A stretch of DNA of 64,000 nt from Bacillota bacterium (GTDB taxonomy: Bacteria > Bacillota > Clostridia > Christensenellales > JAEXRW01), in assembly GCA_023454175.1 (NCBI GenBank), contig JAEXRW010000040.1:46827-110826 (forward strand). Reading direction: 5' to 3'. This document shows, one piece after another, positions 41,881 through 48,975 of this stretch; position 1 is the stretch's first letter; each line of letters starts with the position of its first letter. Both the position numbers and the translations under genes were made by a program. Under the pieces are notes generated by a model. It saw only the letters and a program-made list of their open reading frames with translations. It did no database searches and was not told the origin of the DNA.

Positions 41881-42599
41881 ATTCTGACCTCTCCCTCCGA
41901 GAAGAAGGGCACCAGGTCGTACACGTCGGGCCGCATGCAGTATTCGATATCGGCGTAGTACCCCGCCGCCATCAGTGCCCGGTAATGCTTGGAGTCTTTC
42001 AGTGCCTCCATCAGGTGCAGTTTTTTTGAGTCGTACAGGAAGAGGCCGGACCTGCACAGGTCGTCCATCTTCAGTTTCTGCCCCGGCATTTGTTTGCGAA
42101 TCCGCGAGATGATGTACCCCATCGCCAGGATGTCGTCCAGCGAGTATTTTTCGTTCGTCCCGGCACACAGGATGGTGGTATCCCGTTTGCTCTCCACTAT
42201 CTTCTGCGCCAGCGCCGTGCCGTTGAGCATCGCGCCGATATACAGCTCCTGCGCCTTTTTGGCCCGCTGGATGGCGCGTGTGCCGTTGGTGGTGGCCAGG
42301 ATCGTCATCTTGCCCCCCACATTTTCTTTCGTGTATTCCAGCGGGGAGTTTCCCAGATGGAATCCTGATATCGCATTCATTTCCCTTTCCCCGCCCAGCA
42401 CCGCGCTTTCCCGGGGCATCTTTTGGTAGATGCTCATCGCATCCTCGATCTCCGCCGCTGGCACCACCTTCGTGCTTCCGTTTGCCAGGGCCGTGATCAT
42501 GACAGATGTGGCCCGGAGCACATCGATGACCACCACCTGTTTGTCCGTTATATCCTCGTCCAGGGCGTGTGTATAGACTGCATAGGCTTTGAGTTCCAC
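41877..42599 (-). CDS. comB: 2-phosphosulfolactate phosphatase family protein
   Basis: This is a 240-residue ComB-family protein. It has the N-terminal QVVVIDVLRATSVMITALAN, GGEREMNAISGFHLGNSPLEY and LATTNGTRAIQRAKKA motifs that mark the magnesium-dependent 2-phosphosulfolactate phosphatase fold. In methanogens ComB acts in coenzyme M synthesis; in Firmicutes the substrate is probably another phosphorylated compound. Translation starts at GTG 42599 with GGGAG ten bases upstream. The TATAAT near 42674 (minus strand) may be its promoter. It is monocistronic, and its stop codon is in a heptamer array. Confidence 0.9.
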   Translation of the reverse strand: MELKAYAVYTHALDEDITDKQVVVIDVLRATSVMITALANGSTKVVPAAEIEDAMSIYQKMPRESAVLGGEREMNAISGFHLGNSPLEYTKENVGGKMTILATTNGTRAIQRAKKAQELYIGAMLNGTALAQKIVESKRDTTILCAGTNEKYSLDDILAMGYIISRIRKQMPGQKLKMDDLCRSGLFLYDSKKLHLMEALKDSKHYRALMAAGYYADIEYCMRPDVYDLVPFFSEGEVRI

Positions 42600-43051
42600 T
42601 TTGTTGATTCTCCCTTTTTGATTGAATGCTTGTTTGGATGCGCATATCTTATTTTGGCGCGCACTTATGAATTATATCATGTCCTTCGGACATTGCACCT
42701 AAAAGTTTATGCTTTCGAAATACTAATGTTACATGTATATTTTGGTTACGCTGGATATTCTGCCTTCTGCCTGTGAGCGGCAAGACTGAAGATCGCATTA
42801 TAGAATAGGAAAAGAAAGGTCTAACCCTGTCCAGGAAACCCCTCAGCATAAAAAGCGCGCAAAATGAGTCATTTGGCGGCGTGTACACGCCAAGAGCGCC
42901 TCAGCGTTGCAGTCCCTGCTGGATGGAATCGTTCTTCTTGATTCCAAAAAGTGAGCAATTGAAACAGCAGCCGCCGTAGATGTTTGCCACAAACAACGGC
43001 GTTAATTGTACGATTCATAGTTATACGAAAAAACGGCCTCAATGTAATTAA
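42600..43051. other. Gene-free spacer upstream of comB
   Basis: A minus-strand TATAAT lies at 42670-42675 within ACATGATATAATTC, next to a hairpin ATGTCC-TTC-GGACAT (42679-42693) of the HH type in opposite orientation. The rest, to 43051, shows nothing convincing. Confidence 0.5.
42679..42693 (+). repeat. HH-type hairpin, inverted orientation
   Basis: ATGTCC-TTC-GGACAT has a paired C-to-T/G-to-A change compared with ATGCCC-GAA-GGGCAT and lies just upstream of the probable comB -10. Confidence 0.6.
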
Positions 43052-43084
43052 AAGCTGGCTCCCTTTGGCTTTGGAAGCCAGCTT
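43052..43084 (-). terminator. Intrinsic terminator
   Basis: AAGCTGGCT and AGCCAGCTT form the stem; on the minus strand TTTTAATT follows. It lies about 100 bases beyond the 42-residue ORF at 43183. Confidence 0.7.
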
Positions 43085-43182
43085 CAGATTTGATACTTAA
43101 TTATCCGTTCTTTCGGCACGGAAAAGAAGATTCTTGTTTAGGAAAGAGAGAATGGCTGGCTGCCATTCTTCCTGAAGAGCAT

Positions 43183-43311
43183 TTACCTGTCGTTCTTTTG
43201 CTCCCGCTCCCTTCTTTCGCGTTCCTCGCGGTCGTTACGGTTGCGGTTCTGTTCGTTCCTGTTTTTATTTTTATTGAAATCCCTGTTCAATTCATTAAAA
43301 CGATCGTCCAC
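43183..43311 (-). CDS. Small, highly charged protein (42 aa)
   Basis: This 42-residue ORF starts at GTG after a perfect AAAGGAGGTG ribosome binding site. It reads VDDRFNELNRDFNKNKNRNE, then QNRNRNDREERERREREQKN, then DR. It is almost entirely Asn, Arg, Glu, Asp and Lys. The opposite strand gives a plausible 126-residue hydrophobic frame, but it has no ribosome binding site. A terminator follows downstream. The composition suggests a disordered, nucleic-acid-binding or spore-coat-like peptide; this is inference. No family was recognised. Confidence 0.6.
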   Translation of the reverse strand: MDDRFNELNRDFNKNKNRNEQNRNRNDREERERREREQKNDR

Positions 43312-43466
43312 CAGGTACACCTCCTTTCATATAATATCATTTCCCGGAATTCATCTGATGATAGGCATCAATTTTTGTATGTTCATCGCCTTTCTGCCAC
43401 TTTTGCCGCGCAAGCGGTTGTATACGCATCTGCTTTTCAGGGCATAAAAAAACAGAGGTGTCTTTT

Positions 43467-43634
43467 ATGAAACGATCTCTGTTTATGTTCATAATGGTAC
43501 TGTTTCTGATCTCTGCGATTTTAACGTCATGTGCCGCTCCGTCCGCTTCCACAGCCGGTTCTGTCAAACCCTCTCCAACGCCTGAGGTTGTGGAGCCCTA
43601 TCTGGCGCCCACCCGTCTCGTCCCTACAGGTTGA
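43467..43634 (+). CDS. Small lipoprotein (55 aa)
   Basis: It reads MKRSLFMFIMVLFLISAILT then SCAAPSASTAG and ends LVPTG. The signal peptide with lipobox ILTSC predicts a lipoprotein of about 34 mature residues. AGAGGTG lies six bases upstream of the ATG. The linker composition matches the larger lipoproteins of this window, so it could be a truncated relic of one, or a genuine short lipoprotein. It stands alone, with no terminator seen. Confidence 0.6.
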   Translation: MKRSLFMFIMVLFLISAILTSCAAPSASTAGSVKPSPTPEVVEPYLAPTRLVPTG

Positions 43635-43886
43635 ATAGCTTTATTCTTATTAGTATGCAGGCATACACATATAATCTTTCTTACTTGGGGGCGGAGATGC
43701 TGTAAGCAGCTCAGATATTAATATTTTCTGTTTCTCAAGGGTCGCTTGTTGCCGGGAAGGAAAGATACTCCATCATAATTAAAGTCATTCATATTATGTA
43801 GGCTCCCCGTAGAGCTGCCGGCGTTAGACGGCTGAAGGGTTTCACCCCGCAGGTCGTCCCTTAATTCTCAATTTTCAATTGTCAAA
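43635..43886. other. Gene-free spacer with repeats
   Basis: No gene was found. The stretch contains a degenerate double-hairpin repeat and HH heptamers next to the spmB end. Confidence 0.5.
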
Positions 43887-43890
43887 TTAT
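43800..43890 (-). repeat. Double-hairpin repeat followed by HH heptamers
   Basis: GGCTCCCC..AGAGCTGCCG...ACGGCTGAAGGG (43800-43840) is a degenerate copy of the 61047 repeat. CCCCGCAGG and heptamers TTAATTC, TCAATTT, TCAATTG, TCAAATT follow (43861-43890) and run into the spmB stop codon at 43887. Confidence 0.7.
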
Positions 43891-44417
43891 TTGAACATGA
43901 TCGTGCAGATCGTGATGGAGGAGATGAATCCGACGACCTCCGAGCACAGCGCCACCGGGATGGCCCAGCGCGTCTTTTTGATCTTCACCGACCCGAAATA
44001 CAGCGCCGTGGTGTAAAAGATCGTCTCCGATGACCCCATCATCGTCGAGCCTAGGCGCCCCGTAAAGGAATCGGGCCCCACCCGTGCGAAAAGGTCCGCC
44101 AGCACCGCCATCGCTGCGCTCCCCGAAAAAGGCCGCACCAGGAATATCGGCAGCACCTCTGTCGGTACGCCGATGGCTTCAGCCGGTTTATCGATTGCCT
44201 TCGTCAGCAGGTCAAATCCCCCCGACTGGCTGATCATGCCGATAGCCAGGAACATCGCCGCCATGTAGGGCAGGATGCGCGCCGCCACGTGCAGCCCCTC
44301 TTTAGCCCCCTCCACGAATGCGTCGTACACGTCCACCCGCTTCACCAGCCCGTAGATGACCACCAGTACGATGAAAGTCGGGACGATGGCCGATGCTATG
44401 GTGTTGACGACTTCCAT
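43887..44417 (-). CDS. spmB: Spore maturation protein B
   Basis: This 176-residue membrane protein belongs to the nucleoside-recognition (Gate) domain family. Helices such as AIVPTFIVLVVIYGLVKRVD and YMAAMFLAIGMISQSGGFD surround the conserved VRPFSGSAAMAVLADLF and STMMGSSETIFYTTALYFG. In Bacillus, SpmA and SpmB are needed for spore core dehydration. I chose ATG 44417, with AGGAGG five bases upstream; the frame extends much further upstream over spmA in another frame. It overlaps spmA by 22 bases, so the two are co-translated. Confidence 0.93.
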   Translation of the reverse strand: MEVVNTIASAIVPTFIVLVVIYGLVKRVDVYDAFVEGAKEGLHVAARILPYMAAMFLAIGMISQSGGFDLLTKAIDKPAEAIGVPTEVLPIFLVRPFSGSAAMAVLADLFARVGPDSFTGRLGSTMMGSSETIFYTTALYFGSVKIKKTRWAIPVALCSEVVGFISSITICTIMFK

Positions 44418-44994
44418 CGTTTCCTCCTCAGCAGCGCCTTGGCAAAAATGACTGCGAATACCGTATTCACAGTCGTTGCGATCAACGTTGTGAGCATGAT
44501 GCCATAGGGGTCGGCGGATCCGTATGCCGCGCGCATCGCCACCACGCCGATGGGCAGCAGCTGGAGCGACGAGTTGTTCACCGTGATGAGCATCAGCATC
44601 GCGTCGCTGGCCCTCCCGCTGCAGTCCTCCAGTTTTGCCAGCTCCTCCATTGCCTTCAGCCCAAAGGGGGTCGCAGCATTGCCCATCCCCAGCACGTTCG
44701 CGATGAGGTTCAGTGCGATATACCCCATGGCCTCGCTGTTGGGTGGCACAGTGGGAAAAAGGAAGCAAAGGAGCCGCCTGCTCCGCTTGGCCAGGGATTC
44801 CACCAGCCCCGCGCGCCGTGCGATCCCCATGACCCCCATCCACAGGCAGTACGCGCCGCAGAGCCCGATCATCACTTCCACCGAATTCTGCACACTCTTC
44901 AGTGCCGCCGTGCCCGCGGCTTCAAATCGGCCCGATGTAAAGAAAAGCGCCGTTCCTGCCAGCAGTAAAATTGCCCAGACGGCGTTTACCATAT
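44396..44994 (-). CDS. spmA: Spore maturation protein A
   Basis: This 199-residue membrane protein with the nucleoside-recognition domain starts at MVNAVWAILLLAGTALFFTS. It has the conserved GYIALNLIANVLGMGNAATPFGLKAMEEL and LITVNNSSLQLLPIGVVAMR motifs. With SpmB it promotes spore dehydration in sporulating Firmicutes. The ATG at 44994 has GGGGGAAA upstream; the frame extends to 45139 without a ribosome binding site. Their presence suggests the organism, or its ancestor, forms spores. Confidence 0.93.
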
Positions 44995-45185
44995 AAATTT
45001 CCCCCAAGTGTGTTGCATTCCTGATTTTTCCGTTTATAATGTATGTGATGTAATTGGGGGATAGAACAGTCGACATTATTACGCAATTTTCGACAAATTT
45101 TAATAGAAAGTTTCGCATAATGCTTGACTTATTTTCCACTTATTGATACAATTCATGTATAATTCTTCAACAGGGGGGTAGTTTC

Positions 45186-45428
45186 ATGAAATCAACCGGA
45201 ATCGTGCGTAAGGTAGACGCACTCGGCCGCGTAGTTTTGCCCATTGAACTGCGCAGAACCATGGGGATCGACATCAAGGATCCCATCGAGATCTTCGTAG
45301 ATGGCGAGTTCATCATCCTGAGAAAGTACCAGTCGTCCTGCATCTTCTGTGACAATTCTTCTGATGTCATCGACTACAAGGGAAAGAGCATCTGCAAAAG
45401 CTGCCTGAAAGAGATCAAGGCAAAATAG
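45186..45428 (+). CDS. abrB: AbrB/SpoVT-family transition-state regulator
   Basis: This is an 80-residue DNA-binding protein. The swapped-hairpin AbrB N-domain is MKSTGIVRKVDALGRVVLPI through IFVDGEFIILRKY. A C-terminal segment has CIFCDNSSDV...CKSCLKEIKAK, a CxxC pair that may bind zinc, as is common in clostridial AbrB. It represses or tunes transition-phase genes. GGGGGGTAG precedes the ATG. Its location beside rsmI, on the opposite strand, matches the Bacillus abrB-yabC neighbourhood. Confidence 0.94.
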   Translation: MKSTGIVRKVDALGRVVLPIELRRTMGIDIKDPIEIFVDGEFIILRKYQSSCIFCDNSSDVIDYKGKSICKSCLKEIKAK

Positions 45429-45468
45429 GTAGGTTTTTTCGTATGGCTTTGGTTTATACGAATAAATT

Positions 45469-46317
45469 TCACTTGTTTGAAAGATGTAAAGCTGTTTTGT
45501 AAGCAATATTCTTGCTTGCGCCCAGTCTTTCAGCCGCAATATTTGCGGCTTCTTTCATTTTCAGCCCCTGTCCCAGCAGCTCCGCCAGGAGCCGTTCCAT
45601 CTCTTCCGGGTCGGGTCCCGCAGAGGTTTCGGGCGCTTTGCCTTCCAGCACGATGGCTACCTCGCCTTTTACCTCCCCCGCCGAAAAGTGGATGATGGCT
45701 TCCTCCGGCGTCCCCCGGAAGACTTCCTCATGCACCTTGGTCAGTTCCCTGCACACGGCGACCCTTCGTTCCCCCATGCTCTCACGCATATCCTTCAAGG
45801 TTTTTACCAACCGGTAGGGTGATTCATACAGGATGACGGTACGGGTTTCGCCGGTCAGTTTGGCCAGCGCCTGCCTGCGTTCCTTCCCCTCGCGCGGCAG
45901 GAACCCTTCAAAGGCGAATGTGGCGGTCGGCAGGCCGGAAAGCGAAAGGGCGGCGAGCGCCGCACTGGGCCCGGGTATCACGGTGACGGCGTAGCCTTCC
46001 TCGATGGCGCGCCGCGCCACTTTTTCCCCGGGGTCGCTGATGCACGGCATCCCCGCGTCCGATACCAGCGCCACCGATTTCCCTTCGGCCAGCATTATCA
46101 TGATCTCTTCGCTCCGCGCCGTTTCATTGTGTTCATGGCAGCTGATCACGGGCTTTTTGATGTTCAGGTGGTTGAGCAGCTTCAGCGTCCTGCGCGTATC
46201 CTCCGCTGCGATGATATCCGCCTCGGTTAGTATTCGCACCAGCCGCAGCGTCACGTCCTCCAGGTTGCCTATCGGCGTTCCGCAGAGGTAAAGCGTTCCT
46301 TGTCCGTCCTTGTTCAT
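45469..46317 (-). CDS. rsmI: 16S rRNA 2'-O-ribose C1402 methyltransferase
   Basis: This is a 282-residue tetrapyrrole-methylase-fold enzyme. It opens GTLYLCGTPIGNLEDVTLRL and has AAEDTRRTLKLLNHL, SDAGMPCISDPG, VIPGPSAALAALSLSGL and the RsmI-specific FEGFLPREGKERR. It methylates C1402 of 16S rRNA with SAM. The C-terminal helical region (residues of about 235-282) is typical. Its start overlaps the stop of trmN6 by four bases, so they form an operon, as yabB-yabC in Bacillus. Confidence 0.96.
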   Translation of the reverse strand: MNKDGQGTLYLCGTPIGNLEDVTLRLVRILTEADIIAAEDTRRTLKLLNHLNIKKPVISCHEHNETARSEEIMIMLAEGKSVALVSDAGMPCISDPGEKVARRAIEEGYAVTVIPGPSAALAALSLSGLPTATFAFEGFLPREGKERRQALAKLTGETRTVILYESPYRLVKTLKDMRESMGERRVAVCRELTKVHEEVFRGTPEEAIIHFSAGEVKGEVAIVLEGKAPETSAGPDPEEMERLLAELLGQGLKMKEAANIAAERLGASKNIAYKTALHLSNK

Positions 46318-47060
46318 AGCGTCCCTCCTTCATAGAGCCGCTGCATCCGCGGGGTATATACGCCCGCCCGCTCCCATACCGTCAGCGTGGGGAGAAATAT
46401 CAGGCCCGGCTTCCCCAGTTTGATGCACTCGATCAGCACCAGGTTCGCCCCCTTGTCTGGGAAGGGCTGCACCGGCAGCAGGCGTTTCGGCTCCAGCCTG
46501 TGTACATGCATCAGGGTAAATATCTCTGCCAGCCGGCTGCTTTGCTGGATGCAGTAGAAATGGCCGCTGTTTTTCAAAAGCGCGAATGCCGCCTTCAGGA
46601 TATCCTCCATCCCCGCAGCCTGTTCAAAGCGGGAGATGGCATGGCTGCCTTCGCAGCTTTCGGGCCCGCACCCCGGCTTCCCGTAAGGCGGGTTGCACGT
46701 AACGGCATCCATTTTCCCGCGTGGGAGCGCATGGTGTGCGTCCTTGAGGTCCATGCACATCATCTCGATCCTGTCTTCCAGCCCGTTTAAGCGTACGCTC
46801 CGCGCCGCCATTTCCGCCGCGTCGGGCTGTATCTCGATGCCGTAAATCTTTGCGGCTTTTGTTTTCCGGCTCAGCAGCAGCGGGATCACGCCGCACCCCG
46901 TCCCCAGGTCTGCGCACAGCCCCCGGTTTGGGATGCGCGCGAAATTGGCCAGCAGTACCGCGTCCGTCCCAAAGCAAAAAAGGGAGGGGTTCTGGATCAC
47001 CTTCAGCCCTCCGCATTGCAGGTCGTCCACGCGTTCTCCTGTTTTGATCAGCTCATCCAT
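46314..47060 (-). CDS. trmN6: tRNA1(Val) A37 N6-methyltransferase (YabB/TrmN6)
   Basis: This is a 248-residue N6-adenine methyltransferase. Motif I is LCADLGTGCGVIPLLL and the catalytic NPPY is in VTCNPPYGKPGCG. The length and the context before rsmI match the YabB family, which modifies A37 of tRNA-Val. It starts at ATG 47060 and overlaps rsmI by four bases. The motif after NPPY (ESCEGSHAISRFE) contains the usual AR/SH extension. The operon is on the minus strand, preceded by a repeat-filled spacer. Confidence 0.9.
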   Translation of the reverse strand: MDELIKTGERVDDLQCGGLKVIQNPSLFCFGTDAVLLANFARIPNRGLCADLGTGCGVIPLLLSRKTKAAKIYGIEIQPDAAEMAARSVRLNGLEDRIEMMCMDLKDAHHALPRGKMDAVTCNPPYGKPGCGPESCEGSHAISRFEQAAGMEDILKAAFALLKNSGHFYCIQQSSRLAEIFTLMHVHRLEPKRLLPVQPFPDKGANLVLIECIKLGKPGLIFLPTLTVWERAGVYTPRMQRLYEGGTL

Positions 47061-47410
47061 TCTTGTTCAGCAGCAATGTAACAGCGTCATTTTTGCATTT
47101 ATATTCGGTGGATCGTCGGTTCATAGCCCCCGTGGAGATAATCTCCCTGCCAAGTGATTTTCAGCGGTTCTTTGTTCATTGTTCACGGTTCATCGTTCAA
47201 TGCTTCCCCCGCAGGGCAGTAGGATCTATGCCCCAATAATGGGAGGCAAACTTGCCTTCCTATGCATTCTGACATTGTACTTTGTATATTTACCCCCGCA
47301 GGGCGTTCCTAATTCTCAATTCTCAATTGTCAATTGCTAACCCCCGCAGGGCTATAGGATCCATGCCGCAGGCATACCGAAACTATTAATTATTAATTAT
47401 TAACTATTAA
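47061..47410. other. Gene-free spacer packed with HH elements
   Basis: These 350 bases contain no gene. They hold four heptamer arrays of different unit type and several hairpins; see the repeat entry. Confidence 0.75.
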
Positions 47411-47416
47411 TTATTT
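47171..47416 (-). repeat. Cluster of HH elements
   Basis: Units GTTCATT, GTTCACG, GTTCATC, GTTCAAT lie at 47171-47204. A GGGAGGC...GCCTTCC hairpin lies at 47241-47260. AATTCTC/AATTGTC units lie at 47311-47338. CCCCCGCAGGG and ATGCC-GCA-GGCAT (47363-47375) are followed by TTAATTA units at 47381-47416, which run into the TlpA stop codon (47411-47413). Confidence 0.8.
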
Positions 47417-47953
47417 GCGTATTTCCTCTACCTTCCTGAGCATCTCCTCCCCGCTCGGGAAGGCGCCCACCTGCTTGTAGGCCAGCGCGCCGGCAGCGTC
47501 CACAAACAGCGTCGTAGGGATGGCTCCCACCTTGTATCGGTCCGCCACGCTGTTTTGCGCATCGTCCAGCGCCACCGGGAAGGTGAATCCGCCTTCTTTC
47601 AGGAAGGCTTTCATCGTTTCCGGTGTCATCCTCTCCTCGGGTACATCGATGGCGATGAAGGCTACGTCGTCGCCCAGCTGCTTGTAGATTTTTTCGATGT
47701 CCGGCATTTCGCCCCTGCAGGGCCCGCACCATGTCGCCCAAAAGTTGATAATCAGGATCTTGCCGCGCAGTGCCTTGGTGTCAAATGTCTTTCCATCCAG
47801 GTCCTGTATCGTGAAATCGGGGATCGTGGCCTGCACCGTTCTGGCAGCGGGTTTTGGGCTTTCATTGCCTGTGCCCTGGGAAGCCTGCCCGTTTGTGCAT
47901 CCCGCCAGCAGGAGCATCGCGATAAGGATAACGGGTAAGAATATTCTCTTCAT
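47411..47953 (-). CDS. TlpA-type thioredoxin-like lipoprotein, copy 1
   Basis: This is a 180-residue lipoprotein whose signal peptide ends in LLLAGC. The AhpC/TSA-type redoxin domain has INFWATWCGPCRGEMPDIEK with the active-site WCGPC, and the cis-Pro loop in AIPTTLFVDAAG. It resembles ResA/TlpA and is probably a reducing disulfide or cytochrome-maturation-type thioredoxin outside the membrane. A paralogue lies just upstream (48061), separated by about 108 bases. No CcdA was found in the window. Confidence 0.9.
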   Translation of the reverse strand: MKRIFLPVILIAMLLLAGCTNGQASQGTGNESPKPAARTVQATIPDFTIQDLDGKTFDTKALRGKILIINFWATWCGPCRGEMPDIEKIYKQLGDDVAFIAIDVPEERMTPETMKAFLKEGGFTFPVALDDAQNSVADRYKVGAIPTTLFVDAAGALAYKQVGAFPSGEEMLRKVEEIRK

Positions 47954-48060
47954 TTTTTACTTCCTTCATATCGTTTTTATTTTAACATACCCCGCATGGT
48001 TGCGGAATACCCCGCTCATTGCAGTATAACCGGTTAAACCTGTCATACCGCAAAACGGTG

Positions 48061-48591
48061 TCAATCGTTTTGCCCTTCATATTGTTTGCGCATCTCCTCC
48101 ACCTTGGACAGGATCTCGGCTGCGCTGTTGAACCTGGCCGACTGCATGTAGTATAGTTTCCCTTCGGGGTGGAGAAAGAGCGTCGCAGGGATCGTGGATA
48201 TGTTGTACAGCTTCCCGATGCCGTCCGCCTCACTGTCCGCCGCAGCCCGGAATGTGTATCCGTTTTCATCCAAAAAAGCCCTGATGCCCTCCGCGTCCAT
48301 GTCTCCCGGCGAGTCTATGGCGATGAACGTAGCGTCGTCGCCCAGCTTATGGCTGGCTTCCTCAAAAAGTGGCATCTCCGCCCTGCATGGTGCGCACCAC
48401 GATGCCCAGAAATTGATGACGAGTATCTTCCCCCGCAGCGCCTTTGTGTCAAATGCATCCCCGTTGATATCCTTCACGGCGAAGTCCTGGACTCCCGTGG
48501 TTTCATTTCCTCCGGTCAAGGCGGGTTTTTCACATCCTGCCAGGATGAGGGTCACGATCAATGCCGCAAATACGGCAAGTGCTTTTTTCAT
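48061..48591 (-). CDS. TlpA-type thioredoxin-like lipoprotein, copy 2
   Basis: This is a 176-residue lipoprotein: signal peptide ending LILAGC, redoxin domain with WCAPC in INFWASWCAPCRAEMPLFEE, and cis-Pro loop TIPATLFLHPEG. It is clearly a tandem duplicate of the gene at 47411 (shared NFWAxWCxPCRxEMP and FIAID). The different active-site dipeptide (AP versus GP) suggests different redox potentials. I chose ATG 48591 with AAGGA upstream; the frame extends to 48681. Confidence 0.9.
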   Translation of the reverse strand: MKKALAVFAALIVTLILAGCEKPALTGGNETTGVQDFAVKDINGDAFDTKALRGKILVINFWASWCAPCRAEMPLFEEASHKLGDDATFIAIDSPGDMDAEGIRAFLDENGYTFRAAADSEADGIGKLYNISTIPATLFLHPEGKLYYMQSARFNSAAEILSKVEEMRKQYEGQND

Positions 48592-48975
48592 TTCACATTC
48601 CTTGTCAGCGATCCCGGATTCAGGCCGCTGTAAATATAGAAATTGCGGCCGCTGAATCATTCTTACCACGCCCCCGCACAAATAAACCAGATTTCATGAT
48701 GATCCCGCAAGCGAATGATTTTCCATCGTTTTGGGGTTCCGGCATTTATGCATTTCATCCTGTCCCGCAGGCAGACCAGGTGATGATACCGGCCGGTGTG
48801 CAAATGCCGGTGGGAGCAGCATCGCCACCTGCAGCGGCATGGATATATGAAATGCGGGGCCCGTTCATCAGGTCCCGCATTCCCCGCCTTTGTTTTGTAT
48901 GCCGTGCCGTGACCCCGGAGGCAGGATACCGGGGGCGGACCATTTATGATCGGTTGAATGTGCGGCGCAGCGCGC
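48592..48975. other. Gene-free spacer
   Basis: I see no gene, repeat or clear promoter in this stretch. Part of it must hold the TlpA promoter. Short frames across it have no ribosome binding site. Confidence 0.5.

Noticed and set aside
43090..43470. 126-residue plus-strand ORF
   Set aside because: It has no ribosome binding site and is antisense to the charged ORF at 43183, which has a perfect one.
47171..47416. CRISPR array
   Set aside because: Units are 7 bp without regular unique spacers and no cas genes are present.
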